Part shown: in pieces, positions 6,996 through 15,692 of the stretch
Layout: each line of letters begins with the position of its first letter
Numbering within the stretch: the stretch's first letter is position 1
NCBI GenBank assembly: GCA_008364785.1
Contig: VTTJ01000014.1
Coordinates: forward strand, 1 to 64,000
Reading direction: 5' to 3'
DNA length: 64,000 bases
Source of the DNA: Bacillus sp. BGMRC 2118
GTDB taxonomy: Bacteria > Bacillota > Bacilli > Bacillales > SA4
Made by a program: the position numbers and the translations under genes
Notes under the pieces: model-generated
Database searches by the model: none
What the model was told of the DNA's origin: nothing
What the model saw: the letters and a program-made list of their open reading frames with translations, nothing else

Positions 6996-8546
6996 TTAGT
7001 TCACCTTCTCATCGATTACATTACTTAAAAGTGATTTTCTATATTCCATTGGAGAGGACCCTACCATTTTTTTAAATACTCTACTAAAGTAGTTCGGTTC
7101 ATGATATCCTACTTCAAATGTGATTTCCTTTATACTTTTGTCTGTATCAGTCATTAACTTTTTAGCTTGTTCTATGCGACACTCAGTTAGAAAATCGATA
7201 TAATTAATTCCAAGTTTTTCTTTAAACAGTTTACTTATATAAATAGGACTGAGACCTACATTTTCCCCTAGTATCTCAAGTGAAATGTCCCGATGGGAAT
7301 TTTCAATAATATATTTCTTTATTGTATTAATGGTATCTGCCTCATAATTAATTCGATGACTACTATATACTTCCTTCAGTCTTGATAGTAATAAATTTGT
7401 CTCACTCCTCAATTCTCTTCCATTTTTAACATGAAAGGAGAATAACGGAGTTTCAACTTCTATACCCAACTCACTAATAATACGAGAAGCCTCCCATAAT
7501 AATTCCAGAACCCGTTGTTGAATTTCTAAAAGGGGAATCTCTGTATTTTCATAATTCTGTATAAGATTCATGATATAGAGGGAAACGTCTGACCAATTCC
7601 CTAAACGAATATGATCATACAATTCCCTTTGCTTTGCTTTATACACTTCTGCCATATATGAAGGAGATACATCTTGATAAAATCTATATTTTGAAGGAGC
7701 TGCTGGATCTGTCGTTACATATAATGACTCTTGATAGGATTGTCTAATACCATTCATAGATGAGCAAACATTCCCGATTCCAATGAACCACTTACCCTCT
7801 CCCTCTTCCTTTGCAATTGAAAGGATTTCATTAACCAGGCTAATTGCTTGTGACCGAAATGATTTTTCACTATCACGGAATACGATAATCGGCAACTGCC
7901 TGCCATACAATGCTCCTACCCATCCACGCCTTGTCATTCGAACTTTTTCCTTTATTAAGGAATAGTACTTTTCTGATCCTGGCGGTAATAAAACAACCAT
8001 CACAAACTTTTCCTCGTTCGTTTCACTGCCTAGCATCTCGACTAGCATATCTAAATGAACATCATGTACATGATCAAATAATAACTGTGTGACGATATCT
8101 GTTTCAACTAGTGGTAGAGTCTTTTGTAATGCTTCACGTTGTATTTTCTCTCTGGCCAATACATGTTTTTCTTCCTCACATTGAGTCAGAACTTTTGCAA
8201 CCGTTGTAACGATTTCATTTGCCTTGCTAGGTTTTAATAAGAAATCCTTTACTCCAAGCTTAATAGCTTGTCTAGCATAATCAAAAGAGTCATATGCGGT
8301 AACCATTACAAATTTAATATGGGGGTGAGTTGTACTGATTCGTTCAATGGTTTCAAGCCCATTCATTCCGGGCATCTTAATATCCATTAGTATTAAATCA
8401 GGATGAAACTTCTCCACTATCTCAAGCGCATGAACTCCATTCTTCGCCTGTTCAATCTTTAATTTTGGAAATGCCCTCTGTAAAATGACATTAAGTCCTT
8501 CCCGCTCAATCTGTTCATCATCTACTATCAAGAGCTTCATCATCAT
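6996..8546 (-). CDS. YesN/AraT-type response regulator with AraC DNA-binding domain
   Basis: The receiver domain is at about residues 3-120, with acidic residues D9-D10, phosphoacceptor D55 in LILMDIKMPG, and the conserved Lys in FLLKPSK. A poorly conserved middle region (about 120-400) follows, then a C-terminal AraC/XylS double helix-turn-helix (about 410-510; ISLEILGENVGLS and IKEITFEVGYHEPNYFSRVFKK). Such proteins activate sugar-uptake operons when phosphorylated. Its start overlaps the kinase gene by 29 bases, so the two are translationally coupled. The ATG at 8546 is chosen (AGGGGA 7 bases upstream); ATGs at 8543 and 8540 are alternatives. The likely target is the ABC-transporter operon upstream at 11.2-15.1 kb (inference). 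Confidence 0.9.
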   Translation of the reverse strand: MMMKLLIVDDEQIEREGLNVILQRAFPKLKIEQAKNGVHALEIVEKFHPDLILMDIKMPGMNGLETIERISTTHPHIKFVMVTAYDSFDYARQAIKLGVKDFLLKPSKANEIVTTVAKVLTQCEEEKHVLAREKIQREALQKTLPLVETDIVTQLLFDHVHDVHLDMLVEMLGSETNEEKFVMVVLLPPGSEKYYSLIKEKVRMTRRGWVGALYGRQLPIIVFRDSEKSFRSQAISLVNEILSIAKEEGEGKWFIGIGNVCSSMNGIRQSYQESLYVTTDPAAPSKYRFYQDVSPSYMAEVYKAKQRELYDHIRLGNWSDVSLYIMNLIQNYENTEIPLLEIQQRVLELLWEASRIISELGIEVETPLFSFHVKNGRELRSETNLLLSRLKEVYSSHRINYEADTINTIKKYIIENSHRDISLEILGENVGLSPIYISKLFKEKLGINYIDFLTECRIEQAKKLMTDTDKSIKEITFEVGYHEPNYFSRVFKKMVGSSPMEYRKSLLSNVIDEKVN

Positions 8547-9984
8547 GTGAATTTCCCCTTGTTTTAGGTATTTTTAATGTGACTTTTGTCCCTTTTCCAA
8601 CACTGCTCTCAATGTCTATTACGTTTTGTATACCATAGTAAATTCGGACTCTCTTTACGACATTACTAAATCCAATTCCAATATCTTCATTCTCATGATC
8701 GTAAGCAGTTTCATCTAACATGTGCTTTATTGTCTGATCGGTTATTCCATCTCCGTCATCTTCTACCTCGATTAATACTTGTTCATTGTCATCTTTAATT
8801 CGAAACCATATTGACCCACCTTCTTCTTTTGGCTCAATTGCATGAATGACCGCATTCTCGACAATAGGCTGCATGGTCAAACTAGGAATTAAATAATCTA
8901 GACATGTATCATCTACTTCCATATGGAAATGTAGACGGTCTGTAAATCTAGCCTTTTGAATTTCCATATACTTTTGAATGACAGCTACCTCATCACTAAT
9001 TGTGACCGATCGATTAATTCGTTTTAGGTTGTAGCGCAGTAGATCAGCTACACTAACAAGCAAGTCACTCATTTCTTCAGAACCTTCTAGATAAGCCTTT
9101 TTGGAAAGAGTATTTAATGTATTAAATAAAAAGTGAGGGTTAATTTGATTTTGTAAGGTGCGTAATTGGCTTTCCTTTAACATCAATTTATTTTGTTGCA
9201 ATTCACTTTCAATGTCCGCTTTTTCTTTAATTTCTGAAATGAGAGTAATAATGTTCCTGCGCATCCGGTCAAATGTTTTTGCAAGAAATGCAATTTCATC
9301 ATTTGAAGAAACATCTATTTGAACATCAAAATTCCCTTTTGAGAGATCGTTTGCAGCTTTGGTTAACTTTGACACGGGTCTTGTAATACTTAACGAAAAC
9401 CAATAGGTTACAATTAATAGCATTAATGTAATAAAGAGCATCACAAAGATTCCAAGTTTCTTTATTTCAACTGACTGCTCAATAAAGCCACGATAAAAAC
9501 GATCATATGTTTTAATCTCTTTATCTAACAACGTAAGAGACATTTCAGAAATATACGTCGAAATTCTAGTTGCTTCTGAAAATTCTCTTGATGATGCTTC
9601 TGTTTCATTTTCTGAATGGAATAGAAGTGCTCGCTCTGTTGTCTCGATTAAACTATCTATCAGGTTAATATAATTGGTTAATGAGAAGTCATTTTCTTCA
9701 TTACGTAATGCATATACCTTATGTTTAGAGGAGCGTATGGTCTCTTTACTGCTAATTAATAACTCTAAATTTGATGATGAAGGCAAAATTAAGTAATTAT
9801 TAAGGTCCATCACAAGCTGTTGACTCGAAACTGTCACTTCATTTAATTGTAGGTAGCGTTGAAGAATTTCATTATACTGATTTTGTGTTTTTTGATTATA
9901 ATACGTTAATGTGACCCATATAACAGCCATAATCAATAATACAACTGAAGTGAGAAACCAAATTTTCTTCTGAATTGTATTCAT
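8518..9984 (-). CDS. LytS/YesM-type sensor histidine kinase
   Basis: The kinase has TM1 (about residues 8-28), an extracellular helical domain of about 145 residues, TM2 (about 177-198), a HAMP domain (about 199-250), a HisKA_7TM/LytS-type phosphoacceptor block NQINPHFLFNTLNTL (His284), and an HATPase_c domain with PIVENAVIHA, VEDDGDGI and GIGFSNV. The lack of a PBP domain outside fits sensing through the separate binding protein encoded just upstream. TAA of that gene and ATG of this one share a base (9984), giving tight coupling. This is the AraS / LytS component of the described three-component pentose sensors. Confidence 0.92.
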   Translation of the reverse strand: MNTIQKKIWFLTSVVLLIMAVIWVTLTYYNQKTQNQYNEILQRYLQLNEVTVSSQQLVMDLNNYLILPSSSNLELLISSKETIRSSKHKVYALRNEENDFSLTNYINLIDSLIETTERALLFHSENETEASSREFSEATRISTYISEMSLTLLDKEIKTYDRFYRGFIEQSVEIKKLGIFVMLFITLMLLIVTYWFSLSITRPVSKLTKAANDLSKGNFDVQIDVSSNDEIAFLAKTFDRMRRNIITLISEIKEKADIESELQQNKLMLKESQLRTLQNQINPHFLFNTLNTLSKKAYLEGSEEMSDLLVSVADLLRYNLKRINRSVTISDEVAVIQKYMEIQKARFTDRLHFHMEVDDTCLDYLIPSLTMQPIVENAVIHAIEPKEEGGSIWFRIKDDNEQVLIEVEDDGDGITDQTIKHMLDETAYDHENEDIGIGFSNVVKRVRIYYGIQNVIDIESSVGKGTKVTLKIPKTRGNSHDDEALDSR

Positions 9985-10958
9985 TACCGATTCATCGCCT
10001 TCAATATTCTTATTTCTGTAAGGTAACCATTCATATCTAAAGGCACCGTTTCACCTTTTAACCATTTCATCGTCAAACTGACACTAAGCTTCCCCATTTT
10101 CTCAGGTGATTGTTCAATCATTCCGTCTAGTTTCCCTTGTCTAAGCAGCGAAATGGATTCTGGTCCATCATCAAATGAATAAATAAAATATGGCTCAATT
10201 TGAGAACGCTTACTTATTTCTTGGATCATAGCCCCCGAGTTATTTGCATTTATCGCAATGAATGCACTCGCATCTGGCGATTGATTCAACATGTCTCTTG
10301 TTGTTACAATTACTTGTTCACGTGTATCTTCTGTTTCTGCATAAACCATTTTGAGTTTTGGATATTTCATTAAGATTTCCCGAATACCGTTTAAACGTTG
10401 TTCTTGGTAATATTCTTGATTACGGTCGCCTAATAAAACAACTTTACCTTCTTCCCCCATATCAGAAACCAACTGCTGGGCAATCATCTTGCCTGCTAAA
10501 TATTGATCAGAACCTACATATGTCCTTCTTAAACTTTTCTCTATTGGCACATCATTGGCCACGGTAATAATCGGAATTCCATAAAACGCTGCTTTCACTT
10601 TTGTTAGATTGATGAATTCATCTGTATCTGATCCTTGTACGATAATACCGTCTACTTTTGAGTGAATGGCAATATCTATTTTCTTTAAAAATTCCTCTTG
10701 GTTCTTACCATAACTTCCCCACACCTCAAAACTAATTCCTTCTTTCTCAGCCTGCTTACGTGCGCCTAATGATACAAGATCCCAAAAAGGTGTTTCCAAC
10801 TCTTGAGTAATTAATACTAAGCGGTATTGGTTCTCTCTTTCACTTAGCATTTGTGGTAATTCCCATTCTGGATTGAATACCTTCTCAGCTGATACTACAG
10901 TAAAATAGCAAATCACTAGAAATGAGACAGCTAAAAGTAAAATGCCTAATCTTCGCAA
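9984..10958 (-). CDS. Membrane-anchored sugar-binding sensor protein (AraP/XylFII-like)
   Basis: This type I PBP-fold protein (Peripla_BP_4; e.g. LVLITQELETPFWDLV, DGIIVQGSD, IPIITVANDVPIE, GEEGKVVLLGDR) is preceded by an N-terminal hydrophobic helix (about residues 3-24). A Cys lies in that helix (FLVIC), but the residue before it is Ile, so no canonical lipobox is seen; a permanent membrane anchor is more likely. The only plausible start is TTG at 10958, with AAGGGG 9 bases upstream. It is the first gene of the sensor operon, followed without a gap by kinase and regulator. The arrangement matches AraPST (Geobacillus stearothermophilus) and XylFII-LytS-YesN (Clostridium beijerinckii), where this subunit binds the pentose and switches the kinase. 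Ligand identity here is not settled. Confidence 0.85.
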   Translation of the reverse strand: MRRLGILLLAVSFLVICYFTVVSAEKVFNPEWELPQMLSERENQYRLVLITQELETPFWDLVSLGARKQAEKEGISFEVWGSYGKNQEEFLKKIDIAIHSKVDGIIVQGSDTDEFINLTKVKAAFYGIPIITVANDVPIEKSLRRTYVGSDQYLAGKMIAQQLVSDMGEEGKVVLLGDRNQEYYQEQRLNGIREILMKYPKLKMVYAETEDTREQVIVTTRDMLNQSPDASAFIAINANNSGAMIQEISKRSQIEPYFIYSFDDGPESISLLRQGKLDGMIEQSPEKMGKLSVSLTMKWLKGETVPLDMNGYLTEIRILKAMNR

Positions 10959-11014
10959 AAGATAGTTCCCCTTTTTAAGTTGTTTTCCATATTGACGTTC
11001 AAACCAAAATTAGT

Positions 11015-11031
11015 AGTGAATAAGATTCACT
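11015..11031. promoter_or_regulatory. Palindrome upstream of the sensor operon, candidate operator
   Basis: AGTGAAT-AAG-ATTCACT is a perfect 7-bp inverted repeat, about 57 bases upstream of the sensor gene start. It is not followed by a T-run in either direction, so it is not a terminator. The promoter itself is unclear: a TACAAT -10-like hexamer occurs on the minus strand slightly further upstream without a good -35, as expected for an activated or weak promoter. Confidence 0.4.
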
Positions 11032-11153
11032 TGCCCAGGATTGTAAAGTACATTACTAGCAAACATAAGTCACTAATATACGGTTATTTGTGGCATACGT
11101 CATATCATTTTCATCATATCATCAATAAGGAATTGTTCAATACTCTTCCAATT

Positions 11154-11192
11154 AAAAAAGAATGAGAGACCTATTGCGTCACTCACTCTTTT
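11154..11192. terminator. Terminator after the sugar ABC operon
   Basis: A 15-base stem (11156-11170 against 11178-11192, two mismatches) with a 7-base loop is flanked by an A-run and a T-run. It follows mmsB on the minus strand and separates the transporter operon from the sensor operon. Confidence 0.82.
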
Positions 11193-11214
11193 GTACTAGT
11201 ATCTCTCGATGATG

Positions 11215-12390
11215 CTAGCCTCTCTTTTTTCTAGTCATAACATCAAAGATTACCGCACCTGCAAGAACTCCACCGCGAATCATATATTGATAGGATATAC
11301 CAACACCTAGTAAGTTCATCCCACTTGATAAAGATGCCATTACGATTGCACCGATAATTGCCCCAGTCACTTTACCAACTCCGCCTGCAGATGATACCCC
11401 TCCGACGTAAGCTGCTGCAATTGCATCAAGTTCAAATAATGTACCTGCCGTTGTTGTTGCAGACTGTAGACGCGCAGTGAAAAGGATACCAGATAGTGCG
11501 GATAACATACCCATTGACCCAAATACAATGTACGTAATCTTCTTTACATTAATACCACTTAAATGTGCAGCTTCAGGATTACTTCCCACTGCATAGATGT
11601 GCCTTCCTAGTACAGTTTTAGTAGTAAGGAAATGATAGATAACAACCACTAATACCATGATGACAACTGTCCATGAAAACCCATTATATCCTGCTAAAAT
11701 CCAAGTAATATACGCTATAATAGCGGAAACAAATATGAGCTTTGATACAAATATCCCCTTTGATACCACGTCAAATTGGTATTTGACTTTTTTCCTTCGA
11801 TTTGAGATTTCACTAAATATATAAAGTACAATACAAACTGCTCCAACAAGCAGCGATAATAAGTGTAAGCCATTTACTTGCACGAACGATGGAATGAATC
11901 CATTTCCTATTGCATTAAAATGTTCATCTTTAATGATGATTGTTCCTGTTTTTTCTGTGACTTGTAATAATGCACCTCTGAAAATCAACATTCCCGCTAA
12001 TGTTGCAACAAATGAAGGAATACCAATTTGAGCTACTAATACGCCATTAAACATTCCAATTACTATACCTAATACAAGAATAATTGGGATTGTTAAGTAA
12101 AAAGGGACACCCATTCCTGTAAGAAGTATAGCTGCAATTGCTCCTAAAAATCCTGCAGCAAATCCTACAGATAAATCGATGTGCCGAATGACAATTACTA
12201 ATGTCATACCTACTGCCAATACAGCAATGTATCCGGTAGAATCTAGTAGATTACTGATGTTACGTGATGACATAAAAAGGCCATTTGTCATAATCGTAAA
12301 TGTTAGCATAATAACAACTAGAGCAATGTACATCCCATATTCACGGATATTGACTTTGAATAAAGACTTCGCTTCATGAAAAAAATTCAT
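11215..12390 (-). CDS. mmsB: Monosaccharide ABC transporter permease (MmsB/GguB type)
   Basis: This is the membrane subunit of a ribose/xylose-class (CUT2) importer. About ten hydrophobic segments are visible, with the family block HIDLSVGFAAGFLGA near residue 75. A long cytoplasmic insertion (about residues 196-220, rich in Arg/Lys) and the C-terminal pattern FELDAIAAAYVGG and GGVGKVTGAIIGA are typical of GguB/MmsB rather than short RbsC-type permeases. The ATG at 12390 is used because AGGAGG is 9 bases upstream and overlaps the mmsA stop; an in-frame start at 12417 would lie inside mmsA and lacks a ribosome-binding site. It acts with MmsA and ChvE. Confidence 0.9.
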   Translation of the reverse strand: MNFFHEAKSLFKVNIREYGMYIALVVIMLTFTIMTNGLFMSSRNISNLLDSTGYIAVLAVGMTLVIVIRHIDLSVGFAAGFLGAIAAILLTGMGVPFYLTIPIILVLGIVIGMFNGVLVAQIGIPSFVATLAGMLIFRGALLQVTEKTGTIIIKDEHFNAIGNGFIPSFVQVNGLHLLSLLVGAVCIVLYIFSEISNRRKKVKYQFDVVSKGIFVSKLIFVSAIIAYITWILAGYNGFSWTVVIMVLVVVIYHFLTTKTVLGRHIYAVGSNPEAAHLSGINVKKITYIVFGSMGMLSALSGILFTARLQSATTTAGTLFELDAIAAAYVGGVSSAGGVGKVTGAIIGAIVMASLSSGMNLLGVGISYQYMIRGGVLAGAVIFDVMTRKKRG

Positions 12391-12403
12391 AGATTCCAAC
12401 CTC

Positions 12404-13924
12404 CTATTGCGTAGCAAGCTGCATAATATTTTCTTGATTTGCCTCTCCTACCGGTAACTCACCTTTAATTTCTCCTTCGGCCATTACGTAAATCCGGTCA
12501 CTCATACCCAGCACTTCTCCAAGCTCTGAGGAAATCATAATAATGCTTAGCCCTTCGCTAATTAACTCATTCATAATTGTGTAAATTTCAAATTTAGCTC
12601 CTACGTCAATACCACGAGTTGGTTCATCTAATATTAGTAACTTTGGTCCAACAAACATCCACTTTCCTAGTGATACCTTTTGTTGATTCCCTCCACTCAA
12701 ATTACCTACGTATTGCTCTAACGATGGAGCTTTAATATTCAACGATGATTTATACTCATTCGCAATTTTCACTTCTTCATTTTCATTGATGACGCCATTT
12801 TGAGAAATTCCTTTTAAATTTGCAGTCGTAATATTACTTTTAATATCCTGTATTAAAAATAAACCATTTCCTTTACGGTCTTCTGTTACATAAGCAATAC
12901 CTGCTTTAATTGCTTCACTCGGATGTCTAAACCGTTTGTTCAATCCATCCATCATCAGTTCACCTTGAAGCTTATATGATTTTGTATTTCCAAATATGCT
13001 TAATGCAAGCTCTGTTCTTCCGGATCCCATTAATCCTGCTATACCTACAATTTCACCTTTCTTTACATGAAGGTTAGCATTCTTTACAACGTGACGACCT
13101 AATTCTGCATCGTACGCAGACCAGTTCTTTAATTCTAATATTGAATCTCCAAAATTTTTGTTTTCTCTTTTCGGATATATATCATCAATTTCACGCCCAA
13201 CCATGTTCTTAATGATATTTGTTTCTGTAATTTCACCTTTTGTAGATTCTAGTGTACAAATTGTTTGTCCATCACGTAATACCGTTGCCTTATCAGCAAT
13301 CGATATAACCTCTTTTAACTTATGAGAAATCATAATACACGTAATTCCTTGGTTCTTTAGTTCTTTCAATAATTCAAGCAAATTCTCACTATCATCTTCG
13401 TTTAATGCTGCCGTTGGTTCATCCAGTATGAGCAACTGCACTTCTTTACTTAATGCCTTTGCAATCTCAACTAATTGCTGTTTTCCTACACCTAGATCTT
13501 TAACAAGTACTTCTGGATTAACATTGAGCTTTACCTTTTGAAGCATATCTTTTGCTTGCACAATTGTCTGATTCCAATCGATAAATGCTCCATGCTTTAC
13601 TTCGTTTCCTGCATAAATATTTTCATAGACAGTTAAATCAGGAAATAACGCAAGCTCTTGATATATGATAGCAATTCCCGCTCTGACACTATCACTAATT
13701 TTATTGAACTGCTGCACTTTTCCATTAAACACAATATCTCCTTGATATGTTCCATATGGATACACACCACTTAACACTTTCATAAGTGTTGATTTCCCCG
13801 CACCATTTTCTCCAATTAAGCAGTGGATCTCACCTTTTTGTACTTTGAAATTGACATTTGAGAGTGCTTTTACTCCAACAAACTCCTTAGATATATCTTT
13901 CATTTCCAAAATGTACTCACTCAT
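12404..13924 (-). CDS. mmsA: Monosaccharide ABC transporter ATPase, two-domain (MmsA/GguA/XylG type)
   Basis: Two fused nucleotide-binding domains are visible. The first has Walker A GENGAGKST, a degenerate signature (LGVGKQQ) and Walker B LLILDEPTAAL; the second has a degenerate Walker A (GLMGSGRTE), the full signature LSGGNQQK and LLILDEPTRGIDVG. This asymmetry is normal for CUT2 sugar importers. At 506 aa it matches GguA/XylG. The ATG at 13924 is preferred (GGGGGG 6 bases upstream) over an in-frame TTG at 13945. It is the middle gene of the operon and energises uptake of ChvE-bound sugar. Confidence 0.92.
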   Translation of the reverse strand: MSEYILEMKDISKEFVGVKALSNVNFKVQKGEIHCLIGENGAGKSTLMKVLSGVYPYGTYQGDIVFNGKVQQFNKISDSVRAGIAIIYQELALFPDLTVYENIYAGNEVKHGAFIDWNQTIVQAKDMLQKVKLNVNPEVLVKDLGVGKQQLVEIAKALSKEVQLLILDEPTAALNEDDSENLLELLKELKNQGITCIMISHKLKEVISIADKATVLRDGQTICTLESTKGEITETNIIKNMVGREIDDIYPKRENKNFGDSILELKNWSAYDAELGRHVVKNANLHVKKGEIVGIAGLMGSGRTELALSIFGNTKSYKLQGELMMDGLNKRFRHPSEAIKAGIAYVTEDRKGNGLFLIQDIKSNITTANLKGISQNGVINENEEVKIANEYKSSLNIKAPSLEQYVGNLSGGNQQKVSLGKWMFVGPKLLILDEPTRGIDVGAKFEIYTIMNELISEGLSIIMISSELGEVLGMSDRIYVMAEGEIKGELPVGEANQENIMQLATQ

Positions 13925-13962
13925 CCTCGGCCCCCCTTGCTGCAATAAAGTGTATCAATTAG

Positions 13963-13994
13963 GAAATAGTGATAGAATCATCTATCACTATTTC
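13963..13994. other. Intercistronic stem-loop between chvE and mmsA
   Basis: A perfect 14-bp inverted repeat (13963-13976/13981-13994) with a 4-base loop lies just after the chvE stop codon. It lacks a U-tract on the minus strand, so it is probably not a full terminator. In binding-protein operons such hairpins protect the 3' end of the upstream message and raise the ratio of binding protein to transporter; that role is inferred. Confidence 0.7.
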
Positions 13995-14009
13995 ATTAAC
14001 TATTAATTT

Positions 14010-15107
14010 TTATAAACCTGTAAACTCATCTGCTTTGTAGTATTTAGAATCAATTAGTTCCTTTTGAACATTTTCTTTGTCTACTACAATAACATCTGTT
14101 TGTTTTGCTTTTACATCAACTTTACCGTTATCATATGAACCTGTTGTCTCAGGTGTCTTACCATCTAGGACATCAACTGCCATACCCATCGCATCTGTAA
14201 CGAGTGTACGTACATCTTTAAACACTGTCATTGACTGTTTACTATCAAGAATATATTGAATGGATGCTTTTTCAGCATCTTGCCCTGTTACTGAGAAGTT
14301 TGTAATCGCATTGTCCGATGCAAATACGTCAGCAATTGAGCGTGCCGTTCCATCGTTTGGTGCAAGTACTGCTACATCACCCTTCATGTCAGAAGATACG
14401 GCAGTTAAGTGAGTTTGTGCTTTATTTTTTGCTTCATTTGGATCCCAGTTTGTTGTTACTTGCCCAATAATTTTGCTTAACTGATCGCGTGATAATTCAG
14501 CAGTATCTTTTAGGCCTTCAGCTTCACTTGAGTTTGCAATTTTAAATGTACCGTCAGCAATTTTAGGCTGTAATACTTTCCAAGCACCTTCGAAGAATAA
14601 GAATGCATTATTATCAGAAGCTGCCCCAGCATATAAATATAGTGGTACGTTCTTTCCATTTGCATGATCAATTAAGTATTGTGCTTGTGCTGCACCTACA
14701 GCTAGGCTATCAAATGTTACATAGTAATCAACTGCATCAGTATTTGTAATTAATCGGTCATACGAAATTACAGTGATTCCTTCTTTCTTAGCTGCTTCTA
14801 CAGAAGCTGCAGCTGCGTCCCCATCGTGAGGACAAATGATAAGTACATCAATTCCTTTATTAATTAATGTTTCAACATTTTCTTTCTCTTTAGCTGATGA
14901 ACCTTGACTGAATAAAATTTCAGTTGTGTAATCAGTTCCTGAGAGAGCCTCTTTAAAACGTTCCTCATCCTGTACCCACCTTGGCTCATCTTTAGTCGGT
15001 AACACAATTCCAACACTTACTTCACCACCTGTATTACATCCTGCAAAGAATACGGTGATCATCATTGCCATTAACATTAATGAAAGTACTTTCCACGTTT
15101 TTTTCAT
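14010..15107 (-). CDS. chvE: Multiple-sugar-binding lipoprotein (ChvE type)
   Basis: The substrate-binding subunit has a lipoprotein signal (hydrophobic stretch about residues 7-22, lipobox FFAGC, Cys24) and a type I PBP fold. It shares with Agrobacterium ChvE the blocks GIVLPTKDEPRW, ISYDRLI, YYVTFDSLAVG, DNNAFLFFEGAWKVLQP, VTGQDAE and MTVFKDVRTL. ChvE relatives bind several aldoses (galactose, arabinose, xylose, glucose), so specificity cannot be assigned from sequence alone. It is the first gene of the transporter operon, with AAGGGGG before its ATG and a CcpA cre site upstream. Confidence 0.9.
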   Translation of the reverse strand: MKKTWKVLSLMLMAMMITVFFAGCNTGGEVSVGIVLPTKDEPRWVQDEERFKEALSGTDYTTEILFSQGSSAKEKENVETLINKGIDVLIICPHDGDAAAASVEAAKKEGITVISYDRLITNTDAVDYYVTFDSLAVGAAQAQYLIDHANGKNVPLYLYAGAASDNNAFLFFEGAWKVLQPKIADGTFKIANSSEAEGLKDTAELSRDQLSKIIGQVTTNWDPNEAKNKAQTHLTAVSSDMKGDVAVLAPNDGTARSIADVFASDNAITNFSVTGQDAEKASIQYILDSKQSMTVFKDVRTLVTDAMGMAVDVLDGKTPETTGSYDNGKVDVKAKQTDVIVVDKENVQKELIDSKYYKADEFTGL

Positions 15108-15147
15108 GCTTATCCCCCTTAAAAAGTAGTAAATTATTACATACTTA

Positions 15148-15186
15148 ATTTTAGTCTGAGATGATACATTACTGAAAGCGCTATCA
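15148..15186 (-). promoter_or_regulatory. CcpA cre site and promoter region of the sugar ABC operon
   Basis: TGAAAGCGCTATCA (15173-15186) fits every position of the cre consensus TGWAANCGNTNWCA, so CcpA-mediated glucose repression is expected. A TAAAAT -10-like hexamer on the minus strand (15148-15153) lies just downstream with only a weak -35, consistent with a promoter that needs an activator such as the neighbouring AraC-type regulator. Confidence 0.8.
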
Positions 15187-15233
15187 TTAGCACGTTTTAA
15201 ATATCACCTATACTTTTTTAACATTTAGGATAT

Positions 15234-15267
15234 AAAAAAACTCCCAACCAATTGGTTGAGAGTTTTT
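15234..15267. terminator. Terminator after rpsI
   Basis: A near-perfect 16-bp inverted repeat centred on AATT (15236-15251/15252-15267) has A and T runs on its flanks. It ends the rplM-rpsI operon and insulates it from the sugar operon. Confidence 0.92.
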
Positions 15268-15281
15268 TGTAGCGTAGAATA

Positions 15282-15674
15282 TTAACGCTTTGAGAACTGA
15301 GGCGCACGACGAGCACCTTTAAGACCGTATTTCTTACGTTCTTTCATACGTGCATCACGAGTTAAGAATCCAGCGCGCTTTAATGTTGGACGGAATTCTG
15401 GATCTACTAATAGTAGCGCACGAGCGATACCATGACGGATTGCTCCAGCTTGACCAGTATAACCGCCACCTTTTACACTTACAAGAACATCATAACTACC
15501 TAAAGTTTCAGTAGCTACTAGAGGTTGCTTAACAACTTCTCTTAGTGCTGGTAGTGGTAAATAGTTTTCAAATTCACGTTCATTAATTACTACACGTCCG
15601 TTACCAGGAACTAAACGTACACGAGCTACGGAGCTCTTACGACGTCCAGTACCGTAATATTGTACCTGTGCCAA
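15282..15674 (-). CDS. rpsI: 30S ribosomal protein S9
   Basis: At 130 aa this is a full-length S9. It begins YYGTGRRKSSVARVRL and ends in the conserved basic tail GARRAPQFSKR, which reaches toward the P-site tRNA. It lies 18 bases after rplM, the standard pairing, and is followed by a strong terminator. Confidence 0.98.
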   Translation of the reverse strand: MAQVQYYGTGRRKSSVARVRLVPGNGRVVINEREFENYLPLPALREVVKQPLVATETLGSYDVLVSVKGGGYTGQAGAIRHGIARALLLVDPEFRPTLKRAGFLTRDARMKERKKYGLKGARRAPQFSKR

Positions 15675-15692
15675 TAGAAAAACCTCCTCTTA

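Noticed and set aside
5904..15267. Prophage or integrative element for the sugar locus
   Set aside because: No integrase, phage gene, tRNA target or flanking direct repeat is visible; only metabolic genes are present.
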